Origin: Evernia prunastri
Lineage: Eukaryota; Ascomycota; Lecanoromycetes; Lecanorales; Parmeliaceae
NCBI GenBank assembly: GCA_003184365.1
Contig: NKYR01000017.1
Span: forward strand, 349,806 to 413,805
Length of the DNA stretch: 64,000 bases
Reading direction: 5' to 3'
Shown: piece by piece, positions 1-11,985 of the stretch
Layout of the letters: every line of letters begins with the position of its first letter
How positions within the stretch are numbered: position 1 is the stretch's first letter
Notes under the pieces: generated by a model
Seen by the model: the letters and a program-made list of their open reading frames with translations, nothing else
Told to the model about the DNA's origin: nothing
Databases searched by the model: none
Made by a program: the position numbers and the translations under genes

Positions 1-1
1 A

Positions 2-238
2 GCCAACTCCGGCGGCGCGGAAAGCAATTACGCTTTCATGACGTTCTTGCATGGACCCAGGAGCTGCATCGGACAAGCTTTTGCTAAGTCGGAGTTTGCG
101 TGCCTATTGGCTGGCGTGGTGGGGAGGTTTGAGATCAAGCTTGCAGATGAGGATTTCAAACTCGACATTAAAGGAAGCATCACTGCCAAGCCGAGGAATG
201 GTCTGAAGGTAAGGATCAAGCCGCTTCAAGGGTGGTGA
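2..238 (+). CDS. Cytochrome P450, C-terminal fragment (5' end outside window)
   Basis: Only the last 78 codons lie in the window; the frame is open to the left edge. The fragment carries the P450 heme-binding loop FLHGPRSCIGQAFA, matching FxxGxRxCxG, whose cysteine is the axial thiolate ligand of the heme iron. After it come the L-helix (KSEFACLLAGVVGRFEI) and a C-terminal beta region ending KVRIKPLQGW. P450s are mostly ER-anchored monooxygenases fed by NADPH-P450 reductase. The CYP family and substrate cannot be assigned from this piece. Its neighbour is an old-yellow-enzyme gene on the other strand, but two genes are too few to argue for a cluster. Confidence 0.93.
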   Translation, partial: ANSGGAESNYAFMTFLHGPRSCIGQAFAKSEFACLLAGVVGRFEIKLADEDFKLDIKGSITAKPRNGLKVRIKPLQGW

Positions 239-602
239 GGTATTTGCATTTCAAATTCGTGAAGACATCGTGAAGCTTTTATCAGCATCGCTGCGTGTGA
301 CTATTGAGGAGTGTTTGTATGATTTTTTGAGGTCGTTTCATGACTTATAGAAGCTCTGCGGTTTCGTTACTCATCGTTATATCTGGGATGAATAAGATGC
401 TTTATACTCGTACATAAGCTAGCAGAGTGTACCAGTACATGAATCTATCGTACATACGCAACAAACGTTTCATCACCCAAACAGCTAGCAAGGAGGCCTG
501 TTTCAAAATGTCTTCTTGTCATGCTTCGATTCTACTTGTATTCATATCTATATGCGTCGTCGATTTCGTCGATTAATGTACAGCTCCGCAGCATCATAGC
601 AT
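239..602. other. Convergent intergenic spacer
   Basis: This holds the 3' flanks of the P450 and the oxidoreductase, which converge here. I see no coding signal. Confidence 0.6.
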
Positions 603-1996
603 CTACATCTTGCCCTTCTTAGGCGCACCCGGCCGTCCGCCAAAACCCCATCTGATCTGATTGGCGACATTTACTTGGACCCCCAGCTCTTCAGCCCAGG
701 TCCACACGAGCCCGGGATTCTTTTGAAACATCCTACCCACGATCGCCAAGTCGAGGCCCTCCTCAAGCAGTTGCTGTGCCTGCTTGCCGCCGGTGATGGT
801 ACCGACGGTGCCGACGGCCATCTTGTCGCCCACTTGCTCTTTGACCGCTTTGGCGAACGGGGCTTGGTACCCGGGACCGGTCTTGAGCTTTTGCTTCGGG
901 TGGAGTCCACCGCTGCTCACGTCCAGGAGGTCGACTCCCATGTCCGCCAGGATCCCCGCGAGTCTGACCGTGTCTTCGACCTTCCAGCTTTCCATGTCCT
1001 TTTCCTCCTCGAGCCAGTCGGTGGCAGAAATCCGCAGGAACAGAGGCATGGACTTTGGGATGGTGGCGCGAGTCAGCTCGACTAGTTCGCGCGTAAGGCG
1101 GGTGCGGTTGTCGAAGCTACCGCCGTAAGAGTCTGTGCGTTTGTTGCTGGCGGGGGAGTTGAAGGAGTGCAGGAGGTAGCCGCTGGGATATGGTAAGTTG
1201 TGGATTCGGGATGGTATGGGTCTTTATTGCGGGAGACTTACTGCGCATTGTGAATCTCAATCACGTCAAATCCGCAAGCAACAGCCCGCTTGACGGAGGC
1301 CACAAAAGCCTTTTTGAGACCCTCGATATCTTCTATTGTCATCTCTTTCGGGAACGGCAACTTCTCGCTGTAAGGAACGGCACTGGGCGCATAGGTGTCG
1401 TCAGGCCAGCCGTTGACCTCTTTGGTGGCGACGGCTCCCGAGCTCAGCCAAGGCGCGACCGTCGATGCCTTCCTCCCCGCGTGGCCCAGCTGGATTCCAA
1501 TCTTCTGACCTTGACTGTGTGCGAACTCGACGGTCTTCCTCAAGGGTTCCATCTGCGAGTCTAGCCACAGGCCGGAGTCTTCGGGTGTGATGCGGCCTTC
1601 CGCTGTGACCGATGTGGCTTCCACCATTGTGAGTCCGGGCCCTCGTTGGATGATGCCGCCAAGGTGGGTCAGGTGCCACGCGGTGTGATGGCCGTTTTCT
1701 GCCGAGTATTGACATAATGGGGAGAGCTGAGAGATGCGTCAGTCAGTCGTGGCCTTGCCATACTCTCGGTGGGGCGGACAGACCATGATGCGATTCTGCA
1801 GGGTAACGCCCCGCAGCTTTAGGGGTTGGAAGAGCTTCGGGGGATGGGAACCATCGGGTTGGGGATCCGAGGCCGTGCCGGCCGGCGGTTGCTGCGCTGG
1901 GGTGTAGTAACTTATGCCCTTGGCGGCTTCATTTTCGATGTTCTGGTGGCTGAAGTCCTGATCTTTGGACTCGTGGATGTTGTGGTGCTCGGGCAT
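603..1996 (-). CDS. NADH:flavin oxidoreductase, old yellow enzyme (YqjM-like) family
   Basis: Three exons join in frame: 1784-1996, 1242-1726 and 603-1182, with introns of 57 and 59 bp, giving 425 aa. The protein is an FMN-dependent ene-reductase type TIM barrel. Visible motifs are the N-terminal PPKLFQPLKLRG, the flavin-site stretch SPLCQYSAENGHH, QLGHAGRKAS, and HGYLLHSFNSPASNKR followed by TDSYGG, with the conserved H-G-Y-L-L and N-R-T-D-S-Y-G-G elements; it ends with IVGRMFQKNP and ANQIRWGFGG. The splice at 1183-1241 rebuilds the family motif exactly. The first intron uses a weak donor (GTCTGT). An ATG at 1996 precedes a plausible N-terminus; no in-frame upstream ATG was firmly seen. The physiological substrate is unknown. 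Confidence 0.92.
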
Positions 1997-2416
1997 TTTG
2001 AGGTGTATTTTGGACTGGAGCAGGAGAGAGCGAGTGACCGTTTCGATGGCTGTGGAATTGGAGATCAATTGTGGGAGGAGAGAGCAAGTTATAGAAAGCA
2101 GGTGCTTCGATTAATAATAATGAGCATACTGCGTATTGTGAGCATCCGCCATCCGGGACACCTTGGGATGACGCAACGTGGGGCAGCGTGTGGGCAGATA
2201 ATATAGGCCGAGATGGCTTACTGAGATCTCGGGTAGGGGCCCCGGGAGCGGTACCCCCAATTCTTGCTACCCGCACTCCCGCAGTCTTGCGACATTATTG
2301 ACAAACGAGAACAGCAGTTCGAAAGGTAACAATGTCTCCTGTGCTCCGTACATTTTGAAAATTGTACTCACCATCGTGCCTGCTCGTCCCTCACAGCAAA
2401 GCTCGGTTCTCTATGA
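1997..2416. other. Intergenic spacer
   Basis: This lies upstream of the oxidoreductase and downstream of the secreted-type protein gene. No gene is supported. Confidence 0.5.
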
Positions 2417-3141
2417 CTACCACCCACAGCCACATTTGTAGTCACGGTAGACCAAAGCACATTCCTCCCTCGTCGGCTCACGTTCGTAATATAAATACCA
2501 AGGCCCAGTCTCGCCAGCTGGCGTGCTCGCACTGAGCTGTTCCAGAAAAGTGTAATACCCATCTGCCTAGAGATCGTATCCGTCAGCATTTGTGGCACTC
2601 CCATTTCCACCGCCTCGCGACCAAGGGGTATCTACCCACCTCACTCGCGTTCCCACTCAATGCAAAAGCACAGTCATACGGCCCATTTGCACTGAATCCC
2701 AAGCCCTTCCAGACCACAGAGCCATTGGGCGCCAGATACGTCCCGCCAGTCAGCATCGCGCCTTTCTCGTTGTATTGCGACTGGTTGGAGTCGATACTTT
2801 GTGCGAGCACTGGGATAATATGCCAATCATCGAGCTCGAAGGTCTTGGGTTTGAAATCGCAGAAGGTAATGGTTTCATTGAAGTTGGAGCCGTAAACACC
2901 TTGGAATGAGCGAATCGTTTGCGTCGTACGGTTATGATAGTTGAATGTATTCGGGACCGGGCATCCTGAGGGATGATCCGTGAGTATTCGCATGTGGAAA
3001 AGGTTGTATGGAGTTCTTCCTCGGTGTTGGAGATGCACTAACCTTGGCCAAGAACATGGGCCACGAACCCAAGGGTCAATGGCTGAGGAGGTCAGAGAGG
3101 TACATGTGCGTGGCTGGAAAAAGTCTTACCGTGAGAAACAT
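2417..3141 (-). CDS. Small secreted-type protein, function unknown
   Basis: I do not recognise the family. Four exons join in frame: 3130-3141, 3043-3082, 2640-2965 and 2417-2566, with introns of 47, 77 and 73 bp, all GT-AG, giving 175 aa. The N-terminus MFLTPLTLGFVAHVLGQ looks like a short hydrophobic signal peptide. The mature part has several N-glycosylation sequons (for example NRT, NET, NGS, NAS) and five cysteines, including a C-terminal CGCG ending. Reading the last intron as coding gives an early stop; splicing it gives a well-formed aromatic-rich tail (DGYYTFLEQL...). This could be a secreted effector or cell-surface protein. The 12-nt first exon is the least certain part. Confidence 0.62.
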
Positions 3142-4143
3142 ATTCGTATCGCTCTTGGTTTCATCATTCGATTCGAACGCGGATTTACTTGCCTATGTAA
3201 GGCAATGCCAAATCAATGATATAGAGCGATTCGTCTCTGTCATTGCTTAGTAAAGATTTGAAAGCCGATGGTCGTCGGCCGCTATGAGCGGGCAGGCTTA
3301 GTACATATGCTGTTTCTTAAGTTCCGGAACGACTTTCACGAAGCTATGTCTAGCGAGGGACACTTGTAGAGTTAACATCGAGCCTATTGGGATCTGGTAA
3401 TCAAGGGGTTCCCATCGTAAGAGAGGCCATGAGGTATTGCTGCAAATGCTGTATTCAGGATGTACTCGACAATTATGTAAAGTTTTCCATGAGCTGCGGT
3501 GGATCAAGACGATGGCAGTATTATTGACAGCTAAAGATGAATTTTGCACTCTAAGAGAAGACAAGACAACCCACAGTATATTAATGGAGTCATCACGCCA
3601 GTCCAATTTCTCATGATGCATGATCTGGTTTCAGGAGAGACAAAAGGAGAAAACAGTCTTACTCCACTTCTACACTTGTCAAGAAGTAGAGAGAGATAGT
3701 CCTCAAAATTGATTGTACTACTCACCCGAACGACTCTCCTTTCAACTGATTTCCCGGGATGGATTAATGATGTGATGGATACTCGATAGTGAATAATCAG
3801 TGATTAAACCCGCCAAGGATCAAAGAGCTTCCAGGTTTCAAGGGCAGCTTTACCGAAGGTGCTTAGGTTGCCGCTCCTCTTAAAATTGTCTCTAACGGCC
3901 CCCAAAAACGACGATCTGCTGATGGCCTGATGCTAGGATCCGCCAACGTCACATCTGCCCCCCACCCTCCTAGGCATCCTGGCCACATCTTTTACCCCCC
4001 CCATTCATGTACTGTCAGCAATAGGATAGAATTCAAAACTTTACTCCATGCAAGGCTCTGACTCTTTTCTATTACCTGGGAAACAAACATATCATTAAAG
4101 ATACGAGTAGGCAGCACCACGGCTTGCCTTACCCACCTCTTGA
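3142..4143. other. Divergent intergenic spacer, AT-rich
   Basis: This probably holds the promoters of the secreted-type gene (minus) and the BTB gene (plus). Short minus-strand ORFs at 3298-3725 lack any family signature. Confidence 0.5.
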
Positions 4144-7135
4144 ATGAGATTTCCAAGTATGCAGTCGGTGTCAAGAGAGTCAGCAGACGAGGAAGATATA
4201 CCGCCGTCACATGCTTTGACTGGCATGCTCGCTGATCTCAACATTTCACCTCTATCCAACCGCCCTTCCGATGCTCAACTACCTACTTGGACATTCCCAA
4301 CATCTGCATCTGCTAGGAACACACCTTCACCTGGCCCAACTGACGGTTCCATCTTCTCTCCACGCCCTCCACCAAGATATCACACCAATTCCGCGCCAGA
4401 ATTAGATCTTGCTTCTCCAACCCATGCTACCAACCCTACCCACCTCGCTTCCACCACCCCTTCAACAAATCAGCCCTCCTTGTTCAACACGCCCAATCGA
4501 TCAATCTTCTCCTCAGGGCCCCCAACCTCGTCCATATCCGCCAATACCGCACAAGCGTCCATGAGCTCTCCATCCCCAGTCCATCCTATCAATCCACTTT
4601 CAGCTCTTACGGTCCCTGCCTCCAGCTCAAGTAGGAGGTCAGTTCATTATCAGAATGAGAACCTATCCACGGCTATAAAGAACAGAATCCCAAGAGCGGA
4701 GAAGGATGTGGATGACCCTTCTGTCCAAGCCGAGGGTACTCTATCAGCTGAGAGGAGAGGGACAAGTACCCCTACGGCGTTGACACGTCTCTTCGCTGCC
4801 CCGGAGATCACCCCGATTGTCTCCAGACATTCCTCATACATCAGAACGGCTAGTGGAACGGCATATACCCGAGCAACTTCCGCCGAGACAGCCCCTCTGC
4901 CGAACCATCTCTACAATCGGGGTTTGCTAGGCGGTAAACACTCAGATATCGCAGTGCACGCTTTTGGCACTCGTTATGCTTTACACCGGCTGCTGCTCGA
5001 TCGAGCACCCTTTTTCTCTTCCGCTCTCTCAGAGCCATGGTTTGAGAGCTCGTCGAAGGAGATAGCCCTCCACCCTGACGATATCGATTCCAACATTACC
5101 CAAGCTGCCTTTGAGTTGGCACTGAAAAGACTATACGGCTGCAATGTTGCTATGGAAGAGGACAAGGAGGCCGTTGGTCTCTTCGCCACTGGCTGTTGGT
5201 TGGAAATGGCTGACCTGGTCGATGCCAGCGTCACGTCGATCTTGCGTCAGATGTCACCAGTTAAGATAGGTCCATTAATTAAATTAGTCACCAACAACTA
5301 TTATGGCAAGAATGGTGATCGAATCTTGGCTACAGCTAAAGCAATGCTTTGCCGCGAAGGCTGGGAAATGCCAGTCAGGTACTGGGATGGAGTCTCTGGT
5401 GAGATCGCAAGGGAAATCATTGGTGGTGACGGCTTCTTCGTACCTGGAGAATGGGAACGATGGGTGCTTGCAAAGAAGGTCCTGGATCGAAAGTTGAAAC
5501 TACGTGCTATTGAAGCAGGCCTCATTGAGCCTAATGGAAACCACAAACGTGCACTACCTGACACCATGAGCTTCTCAGCTATTCGGTTCGACACTGTGTA
5601 CCGCAAAAATTCAGCCTTCGCTAGCAGGCATATTCCTGAGGCCTATGATTCATGGCTTGCGCTCTACACCAATCCTGATATTGCTGCTTTGCTTGTCCTC
5701 CTCGACGAAGGTATTCATTATGTGCATTTGAGCTTTGAGCAATTGCAGAAGATTCGAAGTCAACGAGATGTGCTCGGATTGCCGCTTATGCCTGAAAAAG
5801 TGATCAACGATGCTTTGTGGATGCAGATGGAACTTCGGCAGAGGATTGTCAATGCTCCTGAGCTCGATGAGGTACTAGGGTTGAGCAAAGAGTCAGAGGA
5901 GACTCAGGAGGCCCACCTACAAGAAGAGGCCAGCGAGACCACTAATGGGAAAGGCAAAGAGCGTGATACTGACATTTACGATGACCAAGAGGGTGACGAT
6001 GAAATGGAGTCAGGTAGCTGGGACGGCAATGGAAGACCTCGAAAGTTCTGGATCCCTAACGTCGACTCGACTTCGGTGACAGGCGCAAACCCTGACACTT
6101 CGCTGTACGCAACGCCAAGCACCAATCGGCCTTATATCTCAAGACTCTCCGCCTCCATTGATCCAGTGGATGTTCAATGGGCATCAGACTTTACAGCATC
6201 AGCGAATGAACGCCCAACAACAGCTGACCGAAACGAACCCATCCCTCCAATCTCCTACACCAACTACCCACCCTTCCGTTTCGCAGCCGAATTTCCAAAT
6301 CCCCGCAATCTCAAAGAAAAGAAGCGCGTCTATTCTCGCACGGTCTGGTACGCTGGTAGTCTATGGAATGTTTACATTCAAAAAGTCGAAACGACAAAAA
6401 ACACTCAGCTTGGCGTCTACCTGCATCGCGCTAAGGAAAAGGAAGGCTCTGAAGAAAGCCATCACCGTTACACAAGCAGTGTAGACGAACGCATCGGCCA
6501 AGTCGAGATGCTAATGCGTCGCAACCGCAATCGTCGTCGTTCACGAGGCGAGTCACTGGACGAGGACGCCAGCAACTCAGGTACCGATCCTGACAGCACT
6601 CTGGTCGCACCCGGACAACCTTCGCGAGCAGCGACCATCACCAATCTGCTCCGTGGTGGTGGCAGTCGCGATGACTCTTCTGCTACTAAGTCCTCACAGA
6701 CGCCCAGTCCTCAGACATTGTCCTTACCTTATAATCCCGCTGCGAACCTTAATGACTCCGACGATAATGACGAAGCTGCCGGCAACAGGGAATCTTGCAA
6801 TACCAATCACAGTGTTCCAACACTCCCTGCCTACGTCGACGGTCGGTCAACGATTAAGACGTATTTCAAGATCTACAGCCCAAGCAAGGGCGGTAGGATG
6901 CTGAGTGTATACGAGAGCGCTCCAGATTCATTCAATTTCAGTCAGAGCTGGGGTTGGAAGAGCTCCACCATGGTTTTAGACGATGCGTTATGTGGTTATG
7001 ACGGTGGAGGAGACAGCGGTGGGAGGGGAAAGGGGGGAAGGGACGGACGGCTCAGGTTCATGGTTGTAATTGGTATGTTGTGAGAAATGAAGCATTCCCT
7101 CATGAGTCTTTGCTGATTTGTTAGGTAACGTGTGA
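4144..7135 (+). CDS. BTB/POZ domain protein
   Basis: The protein is 979 aa. The first exon is 4144-7072; a 52-bp intron (7073-7124, GTATGT...TTAG) precedes a tiny last exon that changes the end to VVIGNV. The first ~250 residues are Ser/Pro/Thr-rich and disordered. A BTB fold follows at about 260-360, recognised by GGKHSDIAVHAFGTRYALHR, LLLDRAPFFSSAL and a BACK-like continuation. The C-terminal half holds acidic and basic low-complexity segments separated by conserved blocks (RVYSRTVWYAGSLWNVYIQK). Fungal proteins with this layout are widespread and poorly characterised; BTB domains commonly dimerise or act as cullin-3 adaptors. No Kelch or DNA-binding domain is visible. If the last intron is retained, the protein ends at 7083. 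Confidence 0.9.
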
Positions 7136-8723
7136 AACTATGAACGAGTCATGTGCCGGCTCTGCCAGATTTGGTATGATGAATGATCTCGCTTGAGTAT
7201 GGCTTTCCTCTTTGATGTTTCACCGGCTCTGTATGTACCTATCTGTGGCTGTACTGCTAGCGTAGCATTAGAGCGTCTATGATCCTCCTCTCCCATCATC
7301 GATATATACCCAATGTCCTCCCTGCCCTCAGTCATTGACCCTCAAGACCTCGTGTTTGAGCGATCTGAAATCTGGAACTCATTCGAATGGCTCAAGCTAC
7401 CACTCAACGAAGGAGTGGGTTGTCGCGTCTTTGAAGGCCTCAGACCAGATACATTATATGCACATACTAAAGTTTAGTAGCCAAGTCTCAGTCTACGTGG
7501 AAGGGACATACTGTTTGCGATAGACGACCCTTTGGAAATGCGCTGTTTTCTAATTATCAAGTTACCGTTACTAGAAATTGACGTTGGGATCTGAAACAAG
7601 TGCTGAGATGCCTGAGAAGAAATCTCTTGATGCAAAAGAGGCGATGCATCGTCGATTCAATGCTGTGCACTGCCCGAAGGATTGTAGCACATTGTACCAT
7701 GACCAGAGCGGCAGAGTGAATGAAAGGGGCTTGGGAGTGAAGATGGAAATGGGAGCAAGTCGGTCAAGATGCGATTGGGCTCGTTGCAAATCTGCTTGCT
7801 GCGAAAGATGGAGAGATGGTATCTTGGTGCAAAGATGGAAGGAATGGAGGGACGCAACTAGAGTAAAAGACGGACGAAACTATTGTGCATTGAGTCCATA
7901 ATAGGTGCGGAATCCGACAATAATAGGCGACCCCGAGATCGAGTCCCGGCTAGGTGATTAGGGATTTAGGTGCACCTTCCCGCCGGCTTCTGCCCCAAAT
8001 TCGGAGCCCAACCCCCCTATTGCCCCGACCCCTCTGTCCCGGGGAATATCCCCCGGTGCCTGTTACCCCAATTCTCCGTGGAGAAAATGATAACTCGTAG
8101 TATGCCACCTCGCTCAAAACACCTAGTAGAGCAAAGCGATGGCATCGTCGCAGTCGCTCTGCGCTCCGCTATTCTACGTAGGAAGACGAAGTATCGCAAG
8201 CTCCATTCTTGCGATTCAACGGACCACTTGTGCCCTCCCTAGGAGCGGGTCACGCTTCCCTCATGGCAGGGTGCTTGAATGAAAACAGAGCGTTATAGGC
8301 TCACAATCAAAGCATTCCTTCTTCCAACTCAACATGATTAGTAAAGTGACCGCTACTAATAAGTATAGGTAGAGTATTGATAGGGGAGCTACCGCTGAGA
8401 GCGCTTTGAAATTTTGGAGACGTCTTCGAGAGGTTCCGACTTCTTATTCCCGGGCTCAACATATCATCCCTTTCTCTTGGGTTGTTTGCATCGTTTATTT
8501 TCACTTTCTCTATCTCCACCAAGACGTTAAAGACGTTAATCCAGCCATGGCGTTTCATACGGCTGACAGTCTGACATTCTATGTCGTAAGCATGCATGAA
8601 TCCTACGGCTAGCCCCCACTCACTACGTACATTTCATTTTCGATAGCCTTGTGGAGTCGAGTTGCCTGATATTCAGCGTTCCTTACAACGTCTGGGCAAT
8701 GGCCCTGGAAAAACCATTGAACG
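7136..8723. other. Long intergenic spacer
   Basis: This is 1.6 kb between two plus-strand genes. ORFs of up to 107 codons occur on both strands but none has a signature or a plausible splice context. It probably contains the 3' UTR of the BTB gene and the promoter of the STAND-type gene. Confidence 0.5.
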
Positions 8724-11206
8724 ATGCCTATCACATTCGGCTCCATCGGCGACATCATCTCTGTAAGCCTTCTCATCAAGGACCTTGTCAAATGCCTCGA
8801 CGAAAGTCGTGGGTCGTCCGCGGAATACCAGGCCGTCATACGTGAGCTTTGGAGCTTGGATCAGGCCCTGCTGGAAGTCGAATTGCTGCTCGGGTCCTGC
8901 AAGCAGTCGCGGGAACTGAATGGTCTACGCGAAACAGCGAATGACTGCGCGGAGCAGTGCCGCAAATGCATAGTGGACTTTCGAGACAAGGCGAAGAGAT
9001 ATCACAAAGCCTTGCAGGGGAGAGGTACGGGGAATCTAGTCAGGGACACGAGTGCGAAGCTCAGATGGCATATATCGGAAAAGGATGACTTGGCCAAGTT
9101 CAGAGCGGGCATCACGGCGCATTGCTCATCGCTAAACATACTCTTGGCTACAGCGGGCCTGTCAGTGGATTTTGAAACTCCCGGTTTTACATTTTCCGAG
9201 CTGATAGGAGCAGCAAGCTTACGATACTGAATGATGAGGCAGTTCATGAACGGCTGAAGCAATCCGATATAGCCCATGCAGGCTCTTCAGCAGCACAAAC
9301 CTCGCTTCTCATGGATATCAGAGCCCGTTTAGAGGGAACCTATTCTCTATTACAAACAGCGGCGTCGGAGACCATGGCGCTGGGTTCAAGCCTCGACTTG
9401 TACGCAAATCTCCAGTCACGTACCTTGCCTTTCATTGACCGGTTGCTATAGGAACTACTTTAAGAGCCTTGGAGCCGATCTCCTGTCTTTGATGCACAGA
9501 ATGTGGTGAGTCTAGATACTTCGTTGCTTTACTTATATCAAAATGGACAGGCTTGACATCTCAAATTTTGTTAGGAGAATCAACTCCATGACCTACAATG
9601 CAGTTGTATCTCTACAAGCCCGTATTCCGGCTCAATTGAACCGAAGTTGGACACAAGAGCCCGCTACGCTCGAAGATGCTCTTGGCCGAGTCACGCCGTT
9701 CCAGTGGGTTATGTTTTCCGAACCGTTTCATTCTGATTTTCTTTGCAATTTGAGTTGTAAGACATGTCGTAGGAGTCAAATACTCCCGGGACATGTTTTA
9801 CGCCTCCAAGTTGGTCCCAGAAGAGATATGCTGACTCGGAAAATCATAAAGTTTGGAGTTTATTGACTCTTGGGAGGTCGGTCACAATGAAATGCGGTAT
9901 GTTGAGTACTAAGCTGACCTCCAAGGCATTTGAATCCATCCTCGAAGTACGCTTTCGACAGCTTCCCGGACATCGTAAGGTCAAGCGAAAGGAATATACT
10001 CTGCAGTCAAACATCATCAACAAAGATGTCGACGATTCTGTTCCTTTTAATCGCTGCTTTCTCCCGGGCCAGCATTACGACATGAGCATGGTCTTCAATG
10101 CCGCACGTGCACAAAACTCTTGCCCAGCCTGTCTGCTTGGTACTGGGGCCACGTCTGACTCACGGGTGAAATGGTGAGACCCCTATGTATGGCTGTGGGT
10201 TCGAATATTTACTTGTAGCAGCAATAACTGTGGTCTTTGGTATCAGCGGATAGTAGAAGCCACGGTAGATGAGGCTGCTCCTGTTGTGCCCAAAACCGCT
10301 ACACCGGTTGGGGGACCTTTCCTAAAGAGACGGCGAGAAGAGGACTCAGAGAGCGAGAACGAACTAAGACAATTTCGCCGAGTACGTATAAGATGTCGCC
10401 AACAGGCAAGAAAACAGAGTAAACGAGACGAAGCACAACGAGAACTCCTCGAATCTGGAGGAAAGTTGATAAGATGTGTTTGCGGGACGCAGGATGTGGG
10501 AATGCGTTGGGATACATCAGACTATCTACTTTTCGCAACAGCAAACCAAGCGTGGCTCATACGGTGCGCTGTTTGCAAAGTCTGGCAACATCGGAGCTGT
10601 GTCGGTGCTGAGAACGGGAACGAACCGCCGGGAGGCTTCTGCTGTGAACGGTGTTCGAGAGTGAAGCCCGTTGATGACCATTCGAACAGTCCTTCATCTT
10701 TACTTGAAGACGCCGAGGAATACAACATCAAGTGTGTATGTGGCTCTGATGAGGACAATGGGAATACAATCTACTGTGACCGCTGCAGTACCTGGCAGCA
10801 CGTTAGATGCTACCTTCCCGGCCTCAGCCCGGCCGAATTGCAACCTCTCACCCACTTCTGCGTCGACTGCGATCCACGACCACTTAGTGCCGTCACCCCG
10901 ACCGGGCAACGCACGAGGGTAGGTGACGAGCATTCTCCGGGGCAAAGGAATGTCCAGATATTTCTGTCACCCACCCTCGGCAGAAGCATGTCACAGATCG
11001 AGCAACGACCGCGAGAGACCGATCAAAGCTACTCTTCCAGTCCAAACGGCTCCTGGCGACCAACCTCTCCGTCCCCCGAGAGCCTCACTTGCTTCTTCTG
11101 GGCTTCTCAGGGTTACTGTCTGCAAGGCGAGCGCGATTGCCCTTACGCTCACTACGACACCGGCAAAGTCGGCAGACCACTTTCCCTCCCCCACCCGGCG
11201 AATTGA
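8724..11206 (+). CDS. STAND-type N-domain + ubiquitin-like + PHD x2 + CCCH zinc-finger protein
   Basis: Six exons (8724-9160, 9214-9399, 9452-9505, 9575-9703, 9907-10173, 10219-11206) give 686 aa in one frame. Residues 1-240 form the helical N-domain found in fungal STAND/NLR-like proteins (MPITFGSIGDIISVSLLIKD at the start). A ubiquitin-like region follows (about 270-350; ESILEVRFRQLPGHRKVKRK, CFLPGQHYDMSM). Next is a Cys4 site (CPAC...CSNNC), then two PHD-type fingers (IRCVCG...CERC and IKCVCG...CVDC; the first has a ~20-residue insert), and a C-terminal CX8CX6CX3H finger followed by AHYDTGKV. There is no NACHT or repeat domain, so it is not a full NLR. Chromatin or RNA binding is inferred from the fingers. 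The intron at 9704-9906 is long (203 bp) and is the least certain join. Confidence 0.8.
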
Positions 11207-11985
11207 ATACGTCGAAGACGTTTCCATTTCTGGCTGTGATGCGGGTGCGGCGGGAGAGAGAGAGAGAGGGGGGGGGGGGGGGCGGATCCGTCAGAGGCGA
11301 TTTTGTGGGAAGGCTGGGGAGTAAATTTGGGATCGGGGTGGGGGGCGGGTGTGAGGGGACGGAGGGGCGACTGGTGGTCTGGAACTGAGCAGGGGGAGAA
11401 ACGGAGGATTCCCCTTCATCTGTAATAGGTCTCGAGAGGATGGGCGACAGGACGTATCGACGAGTGATGGCTGTCCGGAATGATCAGTGTCCAGAGCTGT
11501 ATGTTTAGTTTACTTTTGTTGCATGTCATGTGGAACACGAAGCTGATATATACGGCGCCAGTGATGTTGATAGATGTTGATATTAATGAATGGCGTTAGT
11601 ATATCTGCTGCAGACCAGGCCTGCTTCAGATCAGCCTGAGAAGACTAACTGCAATCGGAATGAGCTCCATCTGGCGTTCGAGTGGGACGGTATGTTCCTA
11701 GCGACCTTTGTTTCACTTCGGTCTCATGAATGAATAGGTGGACATATGATTATGTATGCATTGATCTTCTGCTTCGCCTTCAAAGCTCTTCGGAAGCCTG
11801 CTTACGTGACAGTGACAGTGACACGAGCCATCTCGGATTCTAATATACATACAAAGCGCATACAAAGCGCTCACTTTTCCATATGCCTGGCTGGCAACCA
11901 TACCATGCAGTCCAAGTAGATAGACAGGACAGAACACCGGGCCGTCTGCATGTAGAGGTTTTTTTCCCGACGCCGACTATGAATT
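11207..11985. other. Convergent spacer with GA and poly-G tract
   Basis: This spacer separates two convergent genes. It holds a (GA)n run followed by 15 G (11268-11282) and further G-rich DNA. No gene is seen. Confidence 0.6.
11268..11282 (+). repeat. Poly-G homopolymer (15 nt)
   Basis: This is an uninterrupted G run directly after a GA microsatellite, in the 3' flank of the STAND-type gene. Confidence 0.95.

Noticed and set aside
784..1128. Long plus-strand ORFs over the oxidoreductase
   Set aside because: Antisense shadows of the conserved minus-strand gene.
3298..3725. Overlapping minus-strand ORFs of 64 and 107 codons
   Set aside because: No signature, and AT-rich context typical of spacers; splicing them together gives nothing coherent.
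7578..7901. 107-codon plus-strand ORF
   Set aside because: Composition is unlike the neighbouring genes and there is no motif or splice context.
7925..7960. tRNA-like box B pattern (GATCGAGTCCC)
   Set aside because: The flanks do not pair and no anticodon arm is found upstream.
11207..11390. Gly/Arg-rich ORFs through the poly-G tract
   Set aside because: They are products of the GA/poly-G repeat and overlap the end of the real gene in another frame.
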